A stretch of 64,000 nt of DNA from Neisseria canis (GCF_900636765.1 NZ_LR134313.1:2170001-2234000); one strand, 5' to 3'. Positions 47,109 to 56,583 are shown, numbered from the stretch's first letter. A program made the numbers and translations. Notes: generated by a model not told the origin, from the sequence alone.

Positions 47109-47682
47109 GCGGTTTCTCCATATCTTGCAAAGTATTGTAGTTTCGGAATTCGGCTTCATTGGGAAAATACACGGGGCGTGCGTGCTGCCCGGCCAACCAG
47201 CCCTGAATGCTGCGTCCGCCGGCATCTAGATACGCGGCAGCAGAACCGAGCAAATCCGTGTGCACCAGCATCACGCCGTAATGCCGGCGCGCTTCGGTAG
47301 CGGCATAAAAGGCACGGCAATCGGGATTGTGTTCGGCCGCCTCCGTCAGCCTGCGGCATAAATCCTGCGGCAAATGCAAAGTATCGCAAGGCACTGTCAG
47401 CAGCCAGCCGGCTTGCGCCAATCCGGTTTCGGCCGCGCTGGCCAGCGCAGCCAGCGGGCCGCAGTTTTGGTAGGCCGGCAGATCGCCGAACACTTGGGCT
47501 GCGCGCTTTGCATATTCAGCCTGATTGCGGTTGGCGCTCACGGCGATGCGGGAAAGCGGCAGGTTCAAGCGGCGGATAACATGGTCGATAAACGCCACAC
47601 CTTCATACATTGCCAGCCCTTTATCGCAGCCGCCCATGCGGCTGCCCTGCCCGCCTGCCAGAATTAATGCGTTCAGCGCCAT
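47101..47682 (-). CDS. mobA: Molybdenum cofactor guanylyltransferase
   Basis: MobA attaches GMP to molybdopterin to make the bis-MGD form used by DMSO-reductase-family enzymes such as nitrate reductase. The 193 residues begin with the nucleotide-binding LILAGGQGSRMGGCDKGL and later show LLTVPCDTLHLPQDL, the metal-binding Asp. It overlaps moaE by ten bases upstream and moeA by eight downstream, so the four genes are translationally coupled. The start MALNALILAGG is unambiguous. Confidence 0.95.
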   Translation of the reverse strand: MALNALILAGGQGSRMGGCDKGLAMYEGVAFIDHVIRRLNLPLSRIAVSANRNQAEYAKRAAQVFGDLPAYQNCGPLAALASAAETGLAQAGWLLTVPCDTLHLPQDLCRRLTEAAEHNPDCRAFYAATEARRHYGVMLVHTDLLGSAAAYLDAGGRSIQGWLAGQHARPVYFPNEAEFRNYNTLQDMEKPHA

Positions 47683-48131
47683 TTATCTACGGCCTCTACA
47701 TCGCTTTGTTTGGCTTCCACCCAGTGTTCACGCCCGTCTGAAAAATGTTCCTGCTTCCAAAACGGTGCTTGGGTTTTCAGATAATCCATCAGAAATTCGG
47801 CTGCGGAAAACGCTGCTTTGCGGTGTTCGCCCGCCGCCAACACCAACACGATTTGCTCGTCCGCACCCAACAGGCCGACCCGGTGGATAACGGTGCAGGC
47901 GGTGAGCGGCCAGCGCTTATCGGCTTCACGTGCGATTCGTTCGATTTCCCGTTCGGTTACTTCGGGGTAATGCTCCAGAAAAAGATGGGATAAAGGCGTG
48001 TCGGTATCCTTATCGCGTACCCGCCCGACAAAGGCCGCAACCGCACCGGTATTTTCAGTATCTTTCAGCAGCATGTCATATTCGTTTTGCAGATTAAAAT
48101 CCGACTCCTGCACGCGCACGGTCAGCTTCAT
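47673..48131 (-). CDS. moaE: Molybdopterin synthase catalytic subunit
   Basis: MoaE with MoaD adds dithiolene sulfurs to precursor Z (cPMP). The start MKLTVRVQESDFN follows GGGAGGTTGAAC, a strong site. The 152 residues show GAVAAFVGRVRD, the LFLEHYPEVTEREIERIA core and the KKEHFSDGREHWVE-like end (WKQEHFSDGREHWVEAK) with the catalytic Lys. It overlaps mobA and lies two bases behind moaD. Confidence 0.95.
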   Translation of the reverse strand: MKLTVRVQESDFNLQNEYDMLLKDTENTGAVAAFVGRVRDKDTDTPLSHLFLEHYPEVTEREIERIAREADKRWPLTACTVIHRVGLLGADEQIVLVLAAGEHRKAAFSAAEFLMDYLKTQAPFWKQEHFSDGREHWVEAKQSDVEAVDKWR

Positions 48132-48133
48132 GT

Positions 48134-48382
48134 TCAACCTCCCGTTACCGGCGGCAGCAGGCCTACCTCGGCTCCGTCGGGAATTTCCGCTTCCCACGGG
48201 CTAATCTGCTTGTTGATTACGATGCGGAATATTTTGTCTTCCGCCAATGCGTCGTCCCATTCTGCTCCGCGGGCTCGCAAAATGGCAAGCAGATCAATGC
48301 CGCAGCCGCCTTTCCATTCGAGTGTTTCCCGTTCGGTTTTCAAACGCTGCTTCAATACGCCGAAATAAAGAATGCTGATCAT
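48134..48382 (-). CDS. moaD: Molybdopterin synthase sulfur carrier subunit
   Basis: MoaD is the ubiquitin-like carrier that brings sulfur as a C-terminal thiocarboxylate. The start MISILYFGVLKQRLKTE gives 82 residues. The essential C-terminal Gly-Gly is present (LLPPVTGG). It is the first gene of the operon; upstream is an uptake sequence (48,391-48,402) and then the divergent NarX-type sensor gene. Confidence 0.93.
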   Translation of the reverse strand: MISILYFGVLKQRLKTERETLEWKGGCGIDLLAILRARGAEWDDALAEDKIFRIVINKQISPWEAEIPDGAEVGLLPPVTGG

Positions 48383-48533
48383 GATAGCAATGCCTGTCTG
48401 AAAAAGAAGATAGGCCGATTCTACCTCATTTCGCAAGACCGGGAAGACGCCTTATCCTTTAGTAGGATTGAAGCTAATCCCTCTAAATGATACTTTCGGC
48501 CTAATCCTTAATAAGCTTACTGACGGCACGCTT

Positions 48534-50420
48534 ATGAACCACCATATCAGCCTCTCCGGGCGATTGAAACTGCTAACGGCGCTTTGGGTAACGGCAGCAT
48601 TGGTATCCATCGCGTTTACCCTGGTTTTGTCTTGGCGCATGGAAGGTGCGGGAGCAGCCATCAACGATGCCGGCAGCCTGCGTATGCGTACTTACCTGAT
48701 GGCCTTCAAATTAACAGAACAGCCGCCGGTTAACACCATTGAGACCGACATTCGTGAATTTGACCGCATATTGGCCAACCTGCAAAGCGGCGACCCCAAA
48801 CGCCCTCTCTTTTTACCCTCATCTGAAGATGTCGCGCAACAGATGGCACAGATAGTCAACTACTGGCAGCATCATACCCGTCCCATGCTGGCTTCTGCCG
48901 AAACAAACCGCCCCGCCCTGCATCAAACCCTGCAAAATTTTGTGGCTCAAATCGACAAGCTGGTGCTGCTGGCAGAACGGGAAAACGCACGCAACACAGA
49001 ATGGCTGCGGCTTTTTCAGACAGGCCTGATGGTGATGGTGTTGCTGGGAGCAGCGGTGATGGTGGTATTGCTTTACGCTTGGGTAATCTTGCCCATCAAC
49101 AACCTAAGCGCCGGAGTAAATGCCATCCGTGAAGGCCGGTTCGGCAAAAAAGTGGCTGTCGGCAATGTAACCGAATTCGCCCAACTTGCCATCGGCTTCA
49201 ACCAAATGAGTACCCACCTGCAAAAGCTGTATGGCAGCTTGGAACAAAAAGTAGCGCAAAAAACCCATGATCTCGCCCGCAAAAACCACGAGCTGGAAAC
49301 CCTCTACCAAACCACCCGCCAACTACACCAAACCCATGCCGCAGCAGAGGCCGCACAGGATTTCCTCAACCGCGTAATGCCGCAAACTTCCGCTGCGGCC
49401 GGCAGCGTGCGCCTGCTCGACTTCACCCGCAACAGAATGGATCTCGCCGCCAGCAAAGGCCTGCCTGAAAACTTACGCACAGCCGAGCAATGCGAACGTT
49501 TGGAAGCCTGTTTCTGCGGCCATGCCGCCAATAATCAAACCGGCGAACACATCGTACATTTTTTCCATGACGAGCCGCCGGAAACGGTCAACTTCTGCGA
49601 AAAAGCAGGGTTTAAAGATTTGGCCGTGTTTCATGTGCGCCATAAAGATCAGGAAATCGGCATTTTTACACTCTATTTCAACGAGCAATCCTCTTTGGAA
49701 GCCGCCGAATCCGAATTATTGAACACCTTGTGCGACCAGCTCGGCCTTGCCATTGCCAACATCCGGCTAATCGAAGAAAACCGCCAGCTTGCCGTTTTAC
49801 AGGAGCGCAACCTTTTGGCGCAGGGTCTGCACGACAGCATCGCGCAAACCCTTACCTTTCTCAACCTGCAGGTACAAATGCTTGAAAGTGCTATGAAAAC
49901 CGGCCAGTTGGAACAAATTGAAGAAAATATGAACTTTATCAAAGAAGGCGTGCAAGAATGCTATGACGACGTGCGCGAACTTCTGCTAAACTTCCGAACG
50001 AAAGTCAGCAGAAAAGACTTTACCGAAGCCGTTGAAACCCTGACCAAGCGGTTTACCCAGCAAACCCACATTCCCGTGGAAGTCAAATGGTCGGGGCACG
50101 GCTTACCGCTCAGCCCCGAGCAGCAGCTGCAAGTCATCTTCATTTTGCAGGAAAGTCTGTCCAACATCCGCAAACACGCCCGCGCAGACCATGTTGAAAT
50201 ATCCTTGCAAAACCATCAGGATTTCATTTTGAGCATCCGCGACAACGGCATCGGTTTCGGCATGGAAAGACTTGCAGCCATGAGCAGCAGCCATGTCGGC
50301 ATCGGTATTATGTACGAACGGGCGCGCAGGATTCATGCCGAGCTCGACATCACTTCCGTGTTGGAGCAGGGCACCACTATCACACTGACTTTACATGAGA
50401 ATAAGAGAGCAGCCACATGA
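48534..50420 (+). CDS. narX: NarX-type nitrate/nitrite sensor histidine kinase
   Basis: ATG at 48,534 opens a protein of 628 residues; a TTG at 48,468 would add 22. A membrane helix at about 17-36 is followed by INDAGSLRMRTYLMAFKL, the P-box-like nitrate-sensing segment, a periplasmic four-helix part and a second helix (about 165-185). A HAMP domain follows (PINNLSAGVNAIREGRFGKK), then a GAF-like region with several cysteines, the HisKA_3 H-box (LAQGLHDSIAQTLTFLNLQ, phosphorylated His at about 434) and a HATPase domain (LQESLSNIRKHARADH, DNGIGFG). It overlaps its response regulator by four bases (ATGA). The adjacent divergent Moco operon fits regulation of nitrate respiration. Confidence 0.9.
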   Translation: MNHHISLSGRLKLLTALWVTAALVSIAFTLVLSWRMEGAGAAINDAGSLRMRTYLMAFKLTEQPPVNTIETDIREFDRILANLQSGDPKRPLFLPSSEDVAQQMAQIVNYWQHHTRPMLASAETNRPALHQTLQNFVAQIDKLVLLAERENARNTEWLRLFQTGLMVMVLLGAAVMVVLLYAWVILPINNLSAGVNAIREGRFGKKVAVGNVTEFAQLAIGFNQMSTHLQKLYGSLEQKVAQKTHDLARKNHELETLYQTTRQLHQTHAAAEAAQDFLNRVMPQTSAAAGSVRLLDFTRNRMDLAASKGLPENLRTAEQCERLEACFCGHAANNQTGEHIVHFFHDEPPETVNFCEKAGFKDLAVFHVRHKDQEIGIFTLYFNEQSSLEAAESELLNTLCDQLGLAIANIRLIEENRQLAVLQERNLLAQGLHDSIAQTLTFLNLQVQMLESAMKTGQLEQIEENMNFIKEGVQECYDDVRELLLNFRTKVSRKDFTEAVETLTKRFTQQTHIPVEVKWSGHGLPLSPEQQLQVIFILQESLSNIRKHARADHVEISLQNHQDFILSIRDNGIGFGMERLAAMSSSHVGIGIMYERARRIHAELDITSVLEQGTTITLTLHENKRAAT

Positions 50421-51067
50421 GCATCAATATCGTACTGATCGACGACCACACCCTTTTCCGTAGCGGCATCAAAGCCCTGCTTTCCCGCCAGGAAGATTTC
50501 AATGTTGTCGGCGAGGCTGAAGACGGCCTTTCCGGCGTTAAAATTACCGAGCAGCTGCACCCCGATATCGTTTTGCTGGATTTGGACATGCCTGTTATGA
50601 ATGGGCGCGAAGCATTGGAGCAAATCCTCAATGCCAACCCCGAACAAACCGTTGTGATGCTTACCGTATCGGAAGACAGCGAAGACCTTACCGAATGTAT
50701 GCGCTTGGGCGCGCGCGGTTTTCTGCTGAAAAACATCAATGCCGATTTTCTGCTCGATTCCATCCGCAAAGCGGTGGACGGCGACAATGTGTTTTCCCCC
50801 GAAATGACTGCGCGGCTGGTTCAATCGCTGATTTCCCCCACGCCCGCTCCGAAAAACGACCAACTCGCAGGCCTCACGCCGCGCGAGCTGGAAATTCTCG
50901 GCTATCTGGCTGCCGGCCACAGCAACAAAATCATCGCCCGCCGCCTCGACCTGGCCGAATCCACCATTAAAGTGCATGTACAAAATATTTTGCGCAAACT
51001 GGAATTAAGCAGCCGCGTGCAAGCGGCCGTATATGCCGTGCAGCATAAAGTGCCGCAGCCGGATTAA
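50417..51067 (+). CDS. narL: NarL-type response regulator
   Basis: The 216 residues have a receiver domain (IVLIDDHTLFRSGIKALLS with acidic pocket; LLDLDMPVMNGREAL with phospho-Asp at about 56; MLTVSED) and a C-terminal LuxR/NarL helix-turn-helix (LTPRELEILGYLAAGHSNKIIARRL-type, DLAESTIKVHVQNILRKL). The start overlaps the kinase stop. NarL/NarP proteins bind heptamer sites before nitrate and nitrite respiration genes. Whether it behaves as NarL or NarP is not shown by sequence. Confidence 0.92.
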   Translation: MSINIVLIDDHTLFRSGIKALLSRQEDFNVVGEAEDGLSGVKITEQLHPDIVLLDLDMPVMNGREALEQILNANPEQTVVMLTVSEDSEDLTECMRLGARGFLLKNINADFLLDSIRKAVDGDNVFSPEMTARLVQSLISPTPAPKNDQLAGLTPRELEILGYLAAGHSNKIIARRLDLAESTIKVHVQNILRKLELSSRVQAAVYAVQHKVPQPD

Positions 51068-51101
51068 CCTGTTTGTACCGATGATTTGCAAGGAAACCAT
51101 C

Positions 51102-51629
51102 ATGCTGAACCTGAAACCTTTTTACCGCGCCGCCTGCTTGGGCGTGCTGACTGTTTCGCTTTCCTCTTGCGGCATTTTTTCTTCAGGCAAACCGAAAACC
51201 CATGCCTCCAAAAGCAGCGTAAAGCCTGTGCGCATCAAACACATCAACCAACAGGAAGGCGGCCGCGAGCTGATTCTGCAAAGCATGGATTTGGTCGGCA
51301 CGCCCTACCGCTGGGGCGGCTCCACCGACACGGGCTTCGATTGCAGCGGCATGATTCAATACCTGTATAAAAACGCACTCGATGTGAACATCCCCCGTAC
51401 ATCGCGCCAAATGGCCGCCGCCAGCCGCAGCATTAACCCCAAAAAGCTGAAATCCGGCGATCTTGTGTTTTTCAACACTTCCGGCCGCGGTATTTCCCAT
51501 GTCGGCTTATATATCGGCAACGGGGAATTTATCCACGCCCCCTCATCCGGCAGCGTCGTCCGCACGGAGAGGCTGGACAAACCTTACTACGCCAAACGCT
51601 TGGTCAAAGCCGGTACATTCTTTGATTAA
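51102..51629 (+). CDS. NlpC/P60 family lipoprotein, peptidoglycan endopeptidase
   Basis: ATG at 51,102 follows AAGGA and begins a lipoprotein signal (lipobox LSSC). The mature enzyme of about 155 residues has the NlpC/P60 catalytic Cys in DTGFDCSGMIQYLY, the His in RGISHVGLYIGNGEF and a second His in FIHAPSSG. It resembles Spr/MepS-type D,L-endopeptidases, which cut peptide cross-links in peptidoglycan from the outer-membrane side. It lies 34 bases after narL and ends in an uptake-pair terminator. Confidence 0.92.
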   Translation: MLNLKPFYRAACLGVLTVSLSSCGIFSSGKPKTHASKSSVKPVRIKHINQQEGGRELILQSMDLVGTPYRWGGSTDTGFDCSGMIQYLYKNALDVNIPRTSRQMAAASRSINPKKLKSGDLVFFNTSGRGISHVGLYIGNGEFIHAPSSGSVVRTERLDKPYYAKRLVKAGTFFD

Positions 51630-51696
51630 CGCCGTGTCAATAAATTGATTTCTGCGGCATTCTTACTTATCGAGCTTATCTGCCATATAAAACCAA

Positions 51697-51729
51697 TGCC
51701 TGTCTGAATGTTTTTCAGACAGGCATTGC
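51697..51729. terminator. Inverted uptake-sequence pair between convergent genes
   Basis: AATGCCTGTCTGAA and TTCAGACAGGCATT form a 14-base stem with a five-base loop. It lies between the NlpC/P60 gene and surE, both ending toward it. Confidence 0.85.
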
Positions 51730-51765
51730 CACATGCGAATCACGCAAACGCTTTCGGCATCATTG

Positions 51766-52518
51766 TCAGCCGGCACCGTTTTGCCAGAATCGGTCCACTT
51801 CCTGCATCTGCTCGAAACCGGTCAAATCAATTTGCAGCGGAGTAACGGTAATAAAACCCGCCTCGCATTCTGCGAAATCGGTACCGGTTTCTTTATCGGA
51901 AATATCGCCGATCGGCCCAATCCAATATATCGGCTCTCCGCGCGGATTGCGCGAGGGAACAATGCTTTGCACATGATGCCGGCGCCCCAGCCGCACGGTT
52001 TTGATGCCTTGGATATCTTCAGGCGCCACGGCAGGAATGTTCACATTCCATAAAACAGGCTTTTGCGGCGGCGTTTTTACCAAACGGTCTATCATCATCC
52101 AAGCAGCTTTTTCGGCAGTTTCCCAATAACGGTCGCTGAAATCATTCAGCGAAAAAGCAACGGCCGGAATGCCTAAAAGATAAGCTTCCGTAGCCGCCGC
52201 AACCGTACCCGAATAAAGCGTGTCATCACCCATATTGGCACCATGGTTGATACCGGATAACACCAAATCCGGTTTGAACTCAGGCAGTGCGTGCAAACCG
52301 AGGTGGATGCAGTCGGTAGGTGTGCCGCTGACAAAATAAAAACCGTTTTCAGCTTCCCGTATGCTCAGAGGCCGGTCAAGCGTGAGCGAATTGCTCACAC
52401 CGCTTCTGTTCCGCTCCGGAGCCACCACACGCACGTTGGCAAACTCGCCCGCCACACGCGCCAACACCGAAATACCCTGCGCGAGATAACCATCATCATT
52501 ACAAACCAATATATTCAT
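51766..52518 (-). CDS. surE: 5'/3'-nucleotidase SurE
   Basis: SurE removes phosphate from nucleoside monophosphates, with divalent metal. The start [16 protein letters not shown] is the family N-terminus with metal-binding Asp-Asp; upstream in-frame residues are dismissed. The 250 residues also contain the conserved [26 protein letters not shown] loop (Asn and Ser ligands) and the [13 protein letters not shown] region. A ribosome site is weak. The gene is single, convergent with the NlpC/P60 gene. Confidence 0.95.
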   Translation of the reverse strand: MNILVCNDDGYLAQGISVLARVAGEFANVRVVAPERNRSGVSNSLTLDRPLSIREAENGFYFVSGTPTDCIHLGLHALPEFKPDLVLSGINHGANMGDDTLYSGTVAAATEAYLLGIPAVAFSLNDFSDRYWETAEKAAWMMIDRLVKTPPQKPVLWNVNIPAVAPEDIQGIKTVRLGRRHHVQSIVPSRNPRGEPIYWIGPIGDISDKETGTDFAECEAGFITVTPLQIDLTGFEQMQEVDRFWQNGAG

Positions 52519-52737
52519 AAATTTACCGTTGCTCTGTTTTTGATAAGTGGAGGCTATTCTACGATTCCGCCTCGGCAAAATCCAGACATGGCCAGATTCA
52601 AAACCATATAACCCATCCACAGGCAGCAAGCCGAAAACTGCACGGGCGGCACCTGCTTCATCTTTGAGTTAAAGCTCAGCCCAAATTAAATTTCTTTCAG
52701 ACAGGCATTATTATTCCAGGGCATGCTCTCAGAAGGT

Positions 52738-53238
52738 TTAACGGCAAACCGCTTGGGCAATCTGCCCGGTATATTGGCCTTTATTCCAGCCATCCGGCAC
52801 GGGCACACCGTTTTCCACGCTTTTAACATTCGCCTGCAGGCGCTTTTTGCAGTCAATCAAAACCGGCCAGGTGTTGGCACTCATTCGTCGCTCGAAAAAA
52901 TAGAGGTTGGTCTGCAATACCGTTTTATCATCATCCGCAAACAAAACTTTATCGGTATCCACCGCCACGAATTTCAATACTTGCGGCTTAATATAGCTCC
53001 ACGGTTTGTAAAACGCCGTTTCCCCGATTTCAGCCACCACTACGGTATTTTTCGGCAATAAAGAGCGGGTGTGGTTGAACCAGGTATATTCGCTGTACAC
53101 TTGAAACAATAACATCCCCAAACCTGCCGCGGCGGGAACCAGCCATTTGGGCGACTTTTTAAAAATAAACCTCAAACCCAACATTATACCGGCGGCACCC
53201 AATCCGGCAAAAACCGTAGCAATCAATTCCCAAACCAT
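52738..53238 (-). CDS. Conserved-looking membrane protein, unknown function
   Basis: The 166 residues have an N-terminal helix (about 3-22), a second at about 32-49 and a soluble domain of about 110 residues with two cysteines (LIDCKKRL; AVCR at the end). The helices flank a basic FKKSPKW loop, so the soluble part is on the outside by the positive-inside rule. No family is recognised. It is a single gene between surE and the symporter operon, on the minus strand. Confidence 0.7.
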   Translation of the reverse strand: MVWELIATVFAGLGAAGIMLGLRFIFKKSPKWLVPAAAGLGMLLFQVYSEYTWFNHTRSLLPKNTVVVAEIGETAFYKPWSYIKPQVLKFVAVDTDKVLFADDDKTVLQTNLYFFERRMSANTWPVLIDCKKRLQANVKSVENGVPVPDGWNKGQYTGQIAQAVCR

Positions 53239-53449
53239 AAATTCTTCCCTTTATTAACATTCAAAAAGCAAGCCGTCTTTATTTCCGGCGTCCCCTAAAC
53301 AATGCCTGTCTGAAAAACTGCAAACCCTATCGTTCAATCAAATCAATTTAAACATATTACTCCGGTGCTTCAAATAATGGGTTTAAATTAATCTGAGCAT
53401 CATAATTCACGCGCAGATAAACAGTTTCAAATCTATACGATTTTAAAAT

Positions 53450-53475
53450 TTTGGGCTTCCTTCCGGAAGCCCAAA
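53450..53475 (-). terminator. Terminator of the symporter operon
   Basis: TTTGGGCTTCC and GGAAGCCCAAA pair perfectly with a TTCC loop; on the minus strand AATTTTAAAAT follows. It starts 16 bases after the stop of the symporter gene. Confidence 0.85.
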
Positions 53476-53490
53476 CTTAACAAGAGTCAG

Positions 53491-55260
53491 TTAGTGATCA
53501 ACTGCCTGACCGGCACCACGCGGATAACGTACGCTTTCTACCAAATCTTGTACATCTTGCGGCGGCGCTTTACCTACGCTGGAAATCACGAATGCAACCA
53601 CAAAGTTGATTACCGCACCCACTGTACCGAACGACAGCGGAGAAATACCGAACAACCAATTGGCTTCCACATTCTCAAAAGTGTTGGTACCGGGGATGAA
53701 GAACCAGCCCATATACAGGAAGATATACACACAAGTGGAAATCAAACCGGCCAGCATACCTGCCGTTGCACCTGTACTATTAATGCGCTTAGAGAAGATA
53801 CCCATCATCAAAGCAGGGAAGATAGAAGCTGCAGCAATACCGAAAGCCAATGCTACTACTTGTGCTGCAAAACCAGGAGGATTGATACCCAACCATGTGG
53901 CAACGACAATCGCCAAGGTCATAGACACACGTGCTGCCATCAATTCACCTTTTTCAGTAATATCGGGTTTAAGCGTTTTCTTAATCAAGTCATGCGATAC
54001 CGCTGAAGAAATGGCGAGTAACAAACCTGCTGCAGTAGACAATGCTGCCGCCAAACCACCCGCAGCAATCAAACCGATTACCCAGCTTGGCAAGTTCGCA
54101 ATTTCAGGGTTAGCCAATACCAAGATATCGTTGTTTACAGTTAACTCGTTACCTTTCCAACCACGCTCTGAGGCAGTTGCTTCAAAAGCAGCGGATTTGT
54201 CGTTGTAGTATTGAATATTGCCGTCGCCGTTTTTGTCTTCAAACTTCAGCAAACCGGTGGTTTCCCAGTTTTTCATCCATTGCGGACGCGCTTCATAGCT
54301 CAAAGCCTGCTCTTGAGAGCCGTTCGGATACACGGTATTAACCAAGTTGATACGGGCCATAGAGCCTACTGCTGGAGCCGTGGTGTAAAGCAAGGCAATA
54401 AATACCAGCGCCCAACCGGCAGAAGAGCGCGCATCGGATACTTTAGGTACGGTAAAGAAACGGATGATTACGTGCGGCAAACCGGCAGTACCGATCATCA
54501 ACGACATGGTAAACAGGAACATATTGAATTTATTGGGCACATCGGCAGTGTATGCAGTAAAGCCCAAATCGGTTACCAACAAATCCAGTTTTTGCAGCAA
54601 AGGCATGCCGGAAGCGGTATCCGTGCCAAACAAACCCAAAGGCGGAATCGGATTACCGGTTAAGTTGAAAGAAATGAACACAGCAGGAATGGTATAAGCA
54701 ATAATCAACACAACGTATTGCGCAACCTGTGTGTAGGTAATGCCTTTCATACCACCCAATACCGCGTAGAACAACACCACTACGGCAGCAATCAGCAAAC
54801 CGGTCGTATTACTCACTTCAAGGAAGCGTGAGAACGCCACACCGGCACCGGTCATCTGGCCGATCACATAAGTGGTTGAAGCCACAATCAAACAAGCCAC
54901 GGCCACCAAGCGGGCGGTACGGCTGTAAAAACGGTCGCCGATAAAATCCGGCACGGTAAATTTACCGAATTTACGCAGATAAGGAGCCAACAGCAAAGCC
55001 AGCAATACATAACCGCCGGTCCAACCCATCAAATAAGCCGAAGCGCCGTAACCGTTCATCGCCAGCAAACCGGCCATGGAAATAAACGATGCGGCGCTCA
55101 TCCAGTCGGCCGCTGTGGCCATACCGTTTAAAACCGGATGCACGCCGCCGCCGGCTACATAGAATTCCTTTGTGGAACCCGCGCGGGCCCAAATCGCAAT
55201 ACCGAAATACAATGCGAAAGACGCGCCCACAAAAATCAAATTAATTGCAAATTGGCTCAT
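53491..55260 (-). CDS. Sodium:solute symporter, acetate-type (VC_2705 subfamily)
   Basis: The 589 residues have about 13 membrane helices and the SSS-family features YVAGGGVHPVLNGMATAADWMSAASFISMAGL at the start and GGLAAALSTAAGLLLAISSAVSHDL in the sodium-binding part. A long hydrophilic loop (about 310-380) is typical of the VC_2705 subgroup. These transporters are thought to import acetate or other short acids with sodium. The small DUF4212 gene is directly upstream, three bases away, and the two are an established pair. The symbol actP is used for relatives but is not certain here. Confidence 0.88.
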   Translation of the reverse strand: MSQFAINLIFVGASFALYFGIAIWARAGSTKEFYVAGGGVHPVLNGMATAADWMSAASFISMAGLLAMNGYGASAYLMGWTGGYVLLALLLAPYLRKFGKFTVPDFIGDRFYSRTARLVAVACLIVASTTYVIGQMTGAGVAFSRFLEVSNTTGLLIAAVVVLFYAVLGGMKGITYTQVAQYVVLIIAYTIPAVFISFNLTGNPIPPLGLFGTDTASGMPLLQKLDLLVTDLGFTAYTADVPNKFNMFLFTMSLMIGTAGLPHVIIRFFTVPKVSDARSSAGWALVFIALLYTTAPAVGSMARINLVNTVYPNGSQEQALSYEARPQWMKNWETTGLLKFEDKNGDGNIQYYNDKSAAFEATASERGWKGNELTVNNDILVLANPEIANLPSWVIGLIAAGGLAAALSTAAGLLLAISSAVSHDLIKKTLKPDITEKGELMAARVSMTLAIVVATWLGINPPGFAAQVVALAFGIAAASIFPALMMGIFSKRINSTGATAGMLAGLISTCVYIFLYMGWFFIPGTNTFENVEANWLFGISPLSFGTVGAVINFVVAFVISSVGKAPPQDVQDLVESVRYPRGAGQAVDH

Positions 55261-55263
55261 GGT

Positions 55264-55527
55264 TTACTCCTCATGTACACCGAATTCTTCATCCAGCTTA
55301 TTCATTCTCCAAGAATAAAAGAAAATGATGGCGATGAACGTTAAAATGGAACCTTGTTGGCCAAACCAAAAACCTAAATCAGATCCCCCTATCTTAATTC
55401 CCGCAAGCAAAGGACGCAGCCAGATAGCAAAACCGTGGGAACACACAGCCCAGACTACCAAGCAAGTCAAAATAAGTCGGACATTGGCTTTCCAATAACC
55501 GGCCGCATCATGTTTGTGATTGGACAT
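55264..55527 (-). CDS. DUF4212 small subunit of sodium:solute symporter
   Basis: The 87 residues carry two membrane helices (about 17-38 and 52-70) and the family's ending FFYSWRMNKLDEEFGVHEE. DUF4212 proteins are consistently encoded directly before the VC_2705-type symporter and are thought to stabilise or support it. AGGAGGAAACAATC before the start is a strong ribosome site. An AT-rich region of more than a kilobase lies upstream. Confidence 0.9.
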   Translation of the reverse strand: MSNHKHDAAGYWKANVRLILTCLVVWAVCSHGFAIWLRPLLAGIKIGGSDLGFWFGQQGSILTFIAIIFFYSWRMNKLDEEFGVHEE

Positions 55528-56270
55528 GATTGTTTCCTCCTAAATCTGTTCTTCTTTAAAAACTTCTTTTCGGTATCGATGCCGCACTTTAACTTGCAAA
55601 CGAAACACCAAACCCGAATCGGCGAATTTCCAGTCAAAATACAGGCTACATCTGTCCTTCTTCAAATGTAGTCGTGTGTAGCAGAATAACATAGATTTAC
55701 ACTATTGCAATGTCTTTCGGCATCCTTTCCGTAAAAATAAAACCATCTGTATGATTTATATAAAAAAATATATAAGCTTATGAATTATATTAGAAAAAAT
55801 AAAACAAAAAGCCATAAATAAAAATTATCGAAGCCCAAAGAAACACAGATAACCAAGCATATAAATATATTTACAATTTACTCTATTTTACAAATTAAAA
55901 AACATAACGGTAAAACCTTAATGTCATTACATGTAGTTTGGTGCAATAGCTTTCGGCAAAACTTTGCCAAACAGATCTTAAAACGCAAACCGAATCACAA
56001 AATTAATTTAACCAATTGAATTTTATATATTTTTATAAAATTATGAAAAATGTTTTATGCTTATTCCACAATAAAATTCCAGTTTTTGCTTACGAATATA
56101 CCCCTAGCCCATCTATGGTTTTCCTATCAAAACGTATCTTCCCCTGCTTTTTCTTTAAAATATTAATAATCCAAACCTGCCTTGTTTCCGCAACAAATGA
56201 AAAATCAAGCGTTTCAAGCCAATTTATTCCCCGGATATGCGCCATATTTTTTGTTGGCGAAGCAACACAA

Positions 56271-56300
56271 AACGGTTTGGAAATAAATTTCCAAACCGTT
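56271..56300 (+). terminator. Perfect hairpin in intergenic region
   Basis: AACGGTTTGGAAAT and ATTTCCAAACCGTT pair over 14 bases with a two-base centre, then AAAG. It resembles a terminator but has no gene in front, so it may mark a lost gene or an RNA end. Confidence 0.55.
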
Positions 56301-56354
56301 AAAGTATCAATCTTAAAGATTTAAGATATGGTTTTGCCGAACCGGTAAATCAAA

Positions 56355-56391
56355 GAATGCCTGTCTGAAAAATATTTTCAGACAGGCATTC
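56355..56391. repeat. Inverted pair of uptake sequences
   Basis: GAATGCCTGTCTGAAAA and TTTTCAGACAGGCATTC form a 17-base stem around three to four bases. No gene stop is nearby on the plus strand. Confidence 0.75.
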
Positions 56392-56552
56392 CCATTATTC
56401 CGAACAGCCTCTCTACATTTACCGGCTCACAACGATAGCCAGTCCAGCTTTCATAATAATTATAAGAGCATCGCACCAGTTTTTACCCGAATACGGCGAA
56501 ACACAATGTTTCAACTTTATTCACACCGGCATTTAAGAACCCGCACGCCTCA

Positions 56553-56574
56553 TTTCAGACAGGCCTGTCTGAAA
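56553..56574. repeat. Perfect palindrome of two abutting uptake-sequence cores
   Basis: TTTCAGACAGG is directly followed by its complement CCTGTCTGAAA, a 22-base perfect palindrome. The inner T/A of the consensus is missing, so the two half-sites share their centre. It lies just after the rpe stop. Confidence 0.75.
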
Positions 56575-56583
56575 ACAACACCG

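Larger units (their letters stand above)
55528..56583. other. Long AT-rich intergenic region
   Basis: About one kilobase without a convincing gene. It holds the promoter region of the symporter operon, a perfect 14-base-arm hairpin (56,271-56,300), an inverted uptake pair (56,355-56,391) and a 22-base palindrome made of two abutting uptake sequences (56,553-56,574). The ORF at 56,016-56,324 has no ribosome site and an odd composition, and it ends through the hairpin, so it is not called a gene. Confidence 0.6.

Noticed and set aside
56016..56324. 102-codon ORF in the AT-rich region
   Set aside because: No ribosome site, unusual Phe/Ile/Cys-rich composition and its end runs through a perfect hairpin.
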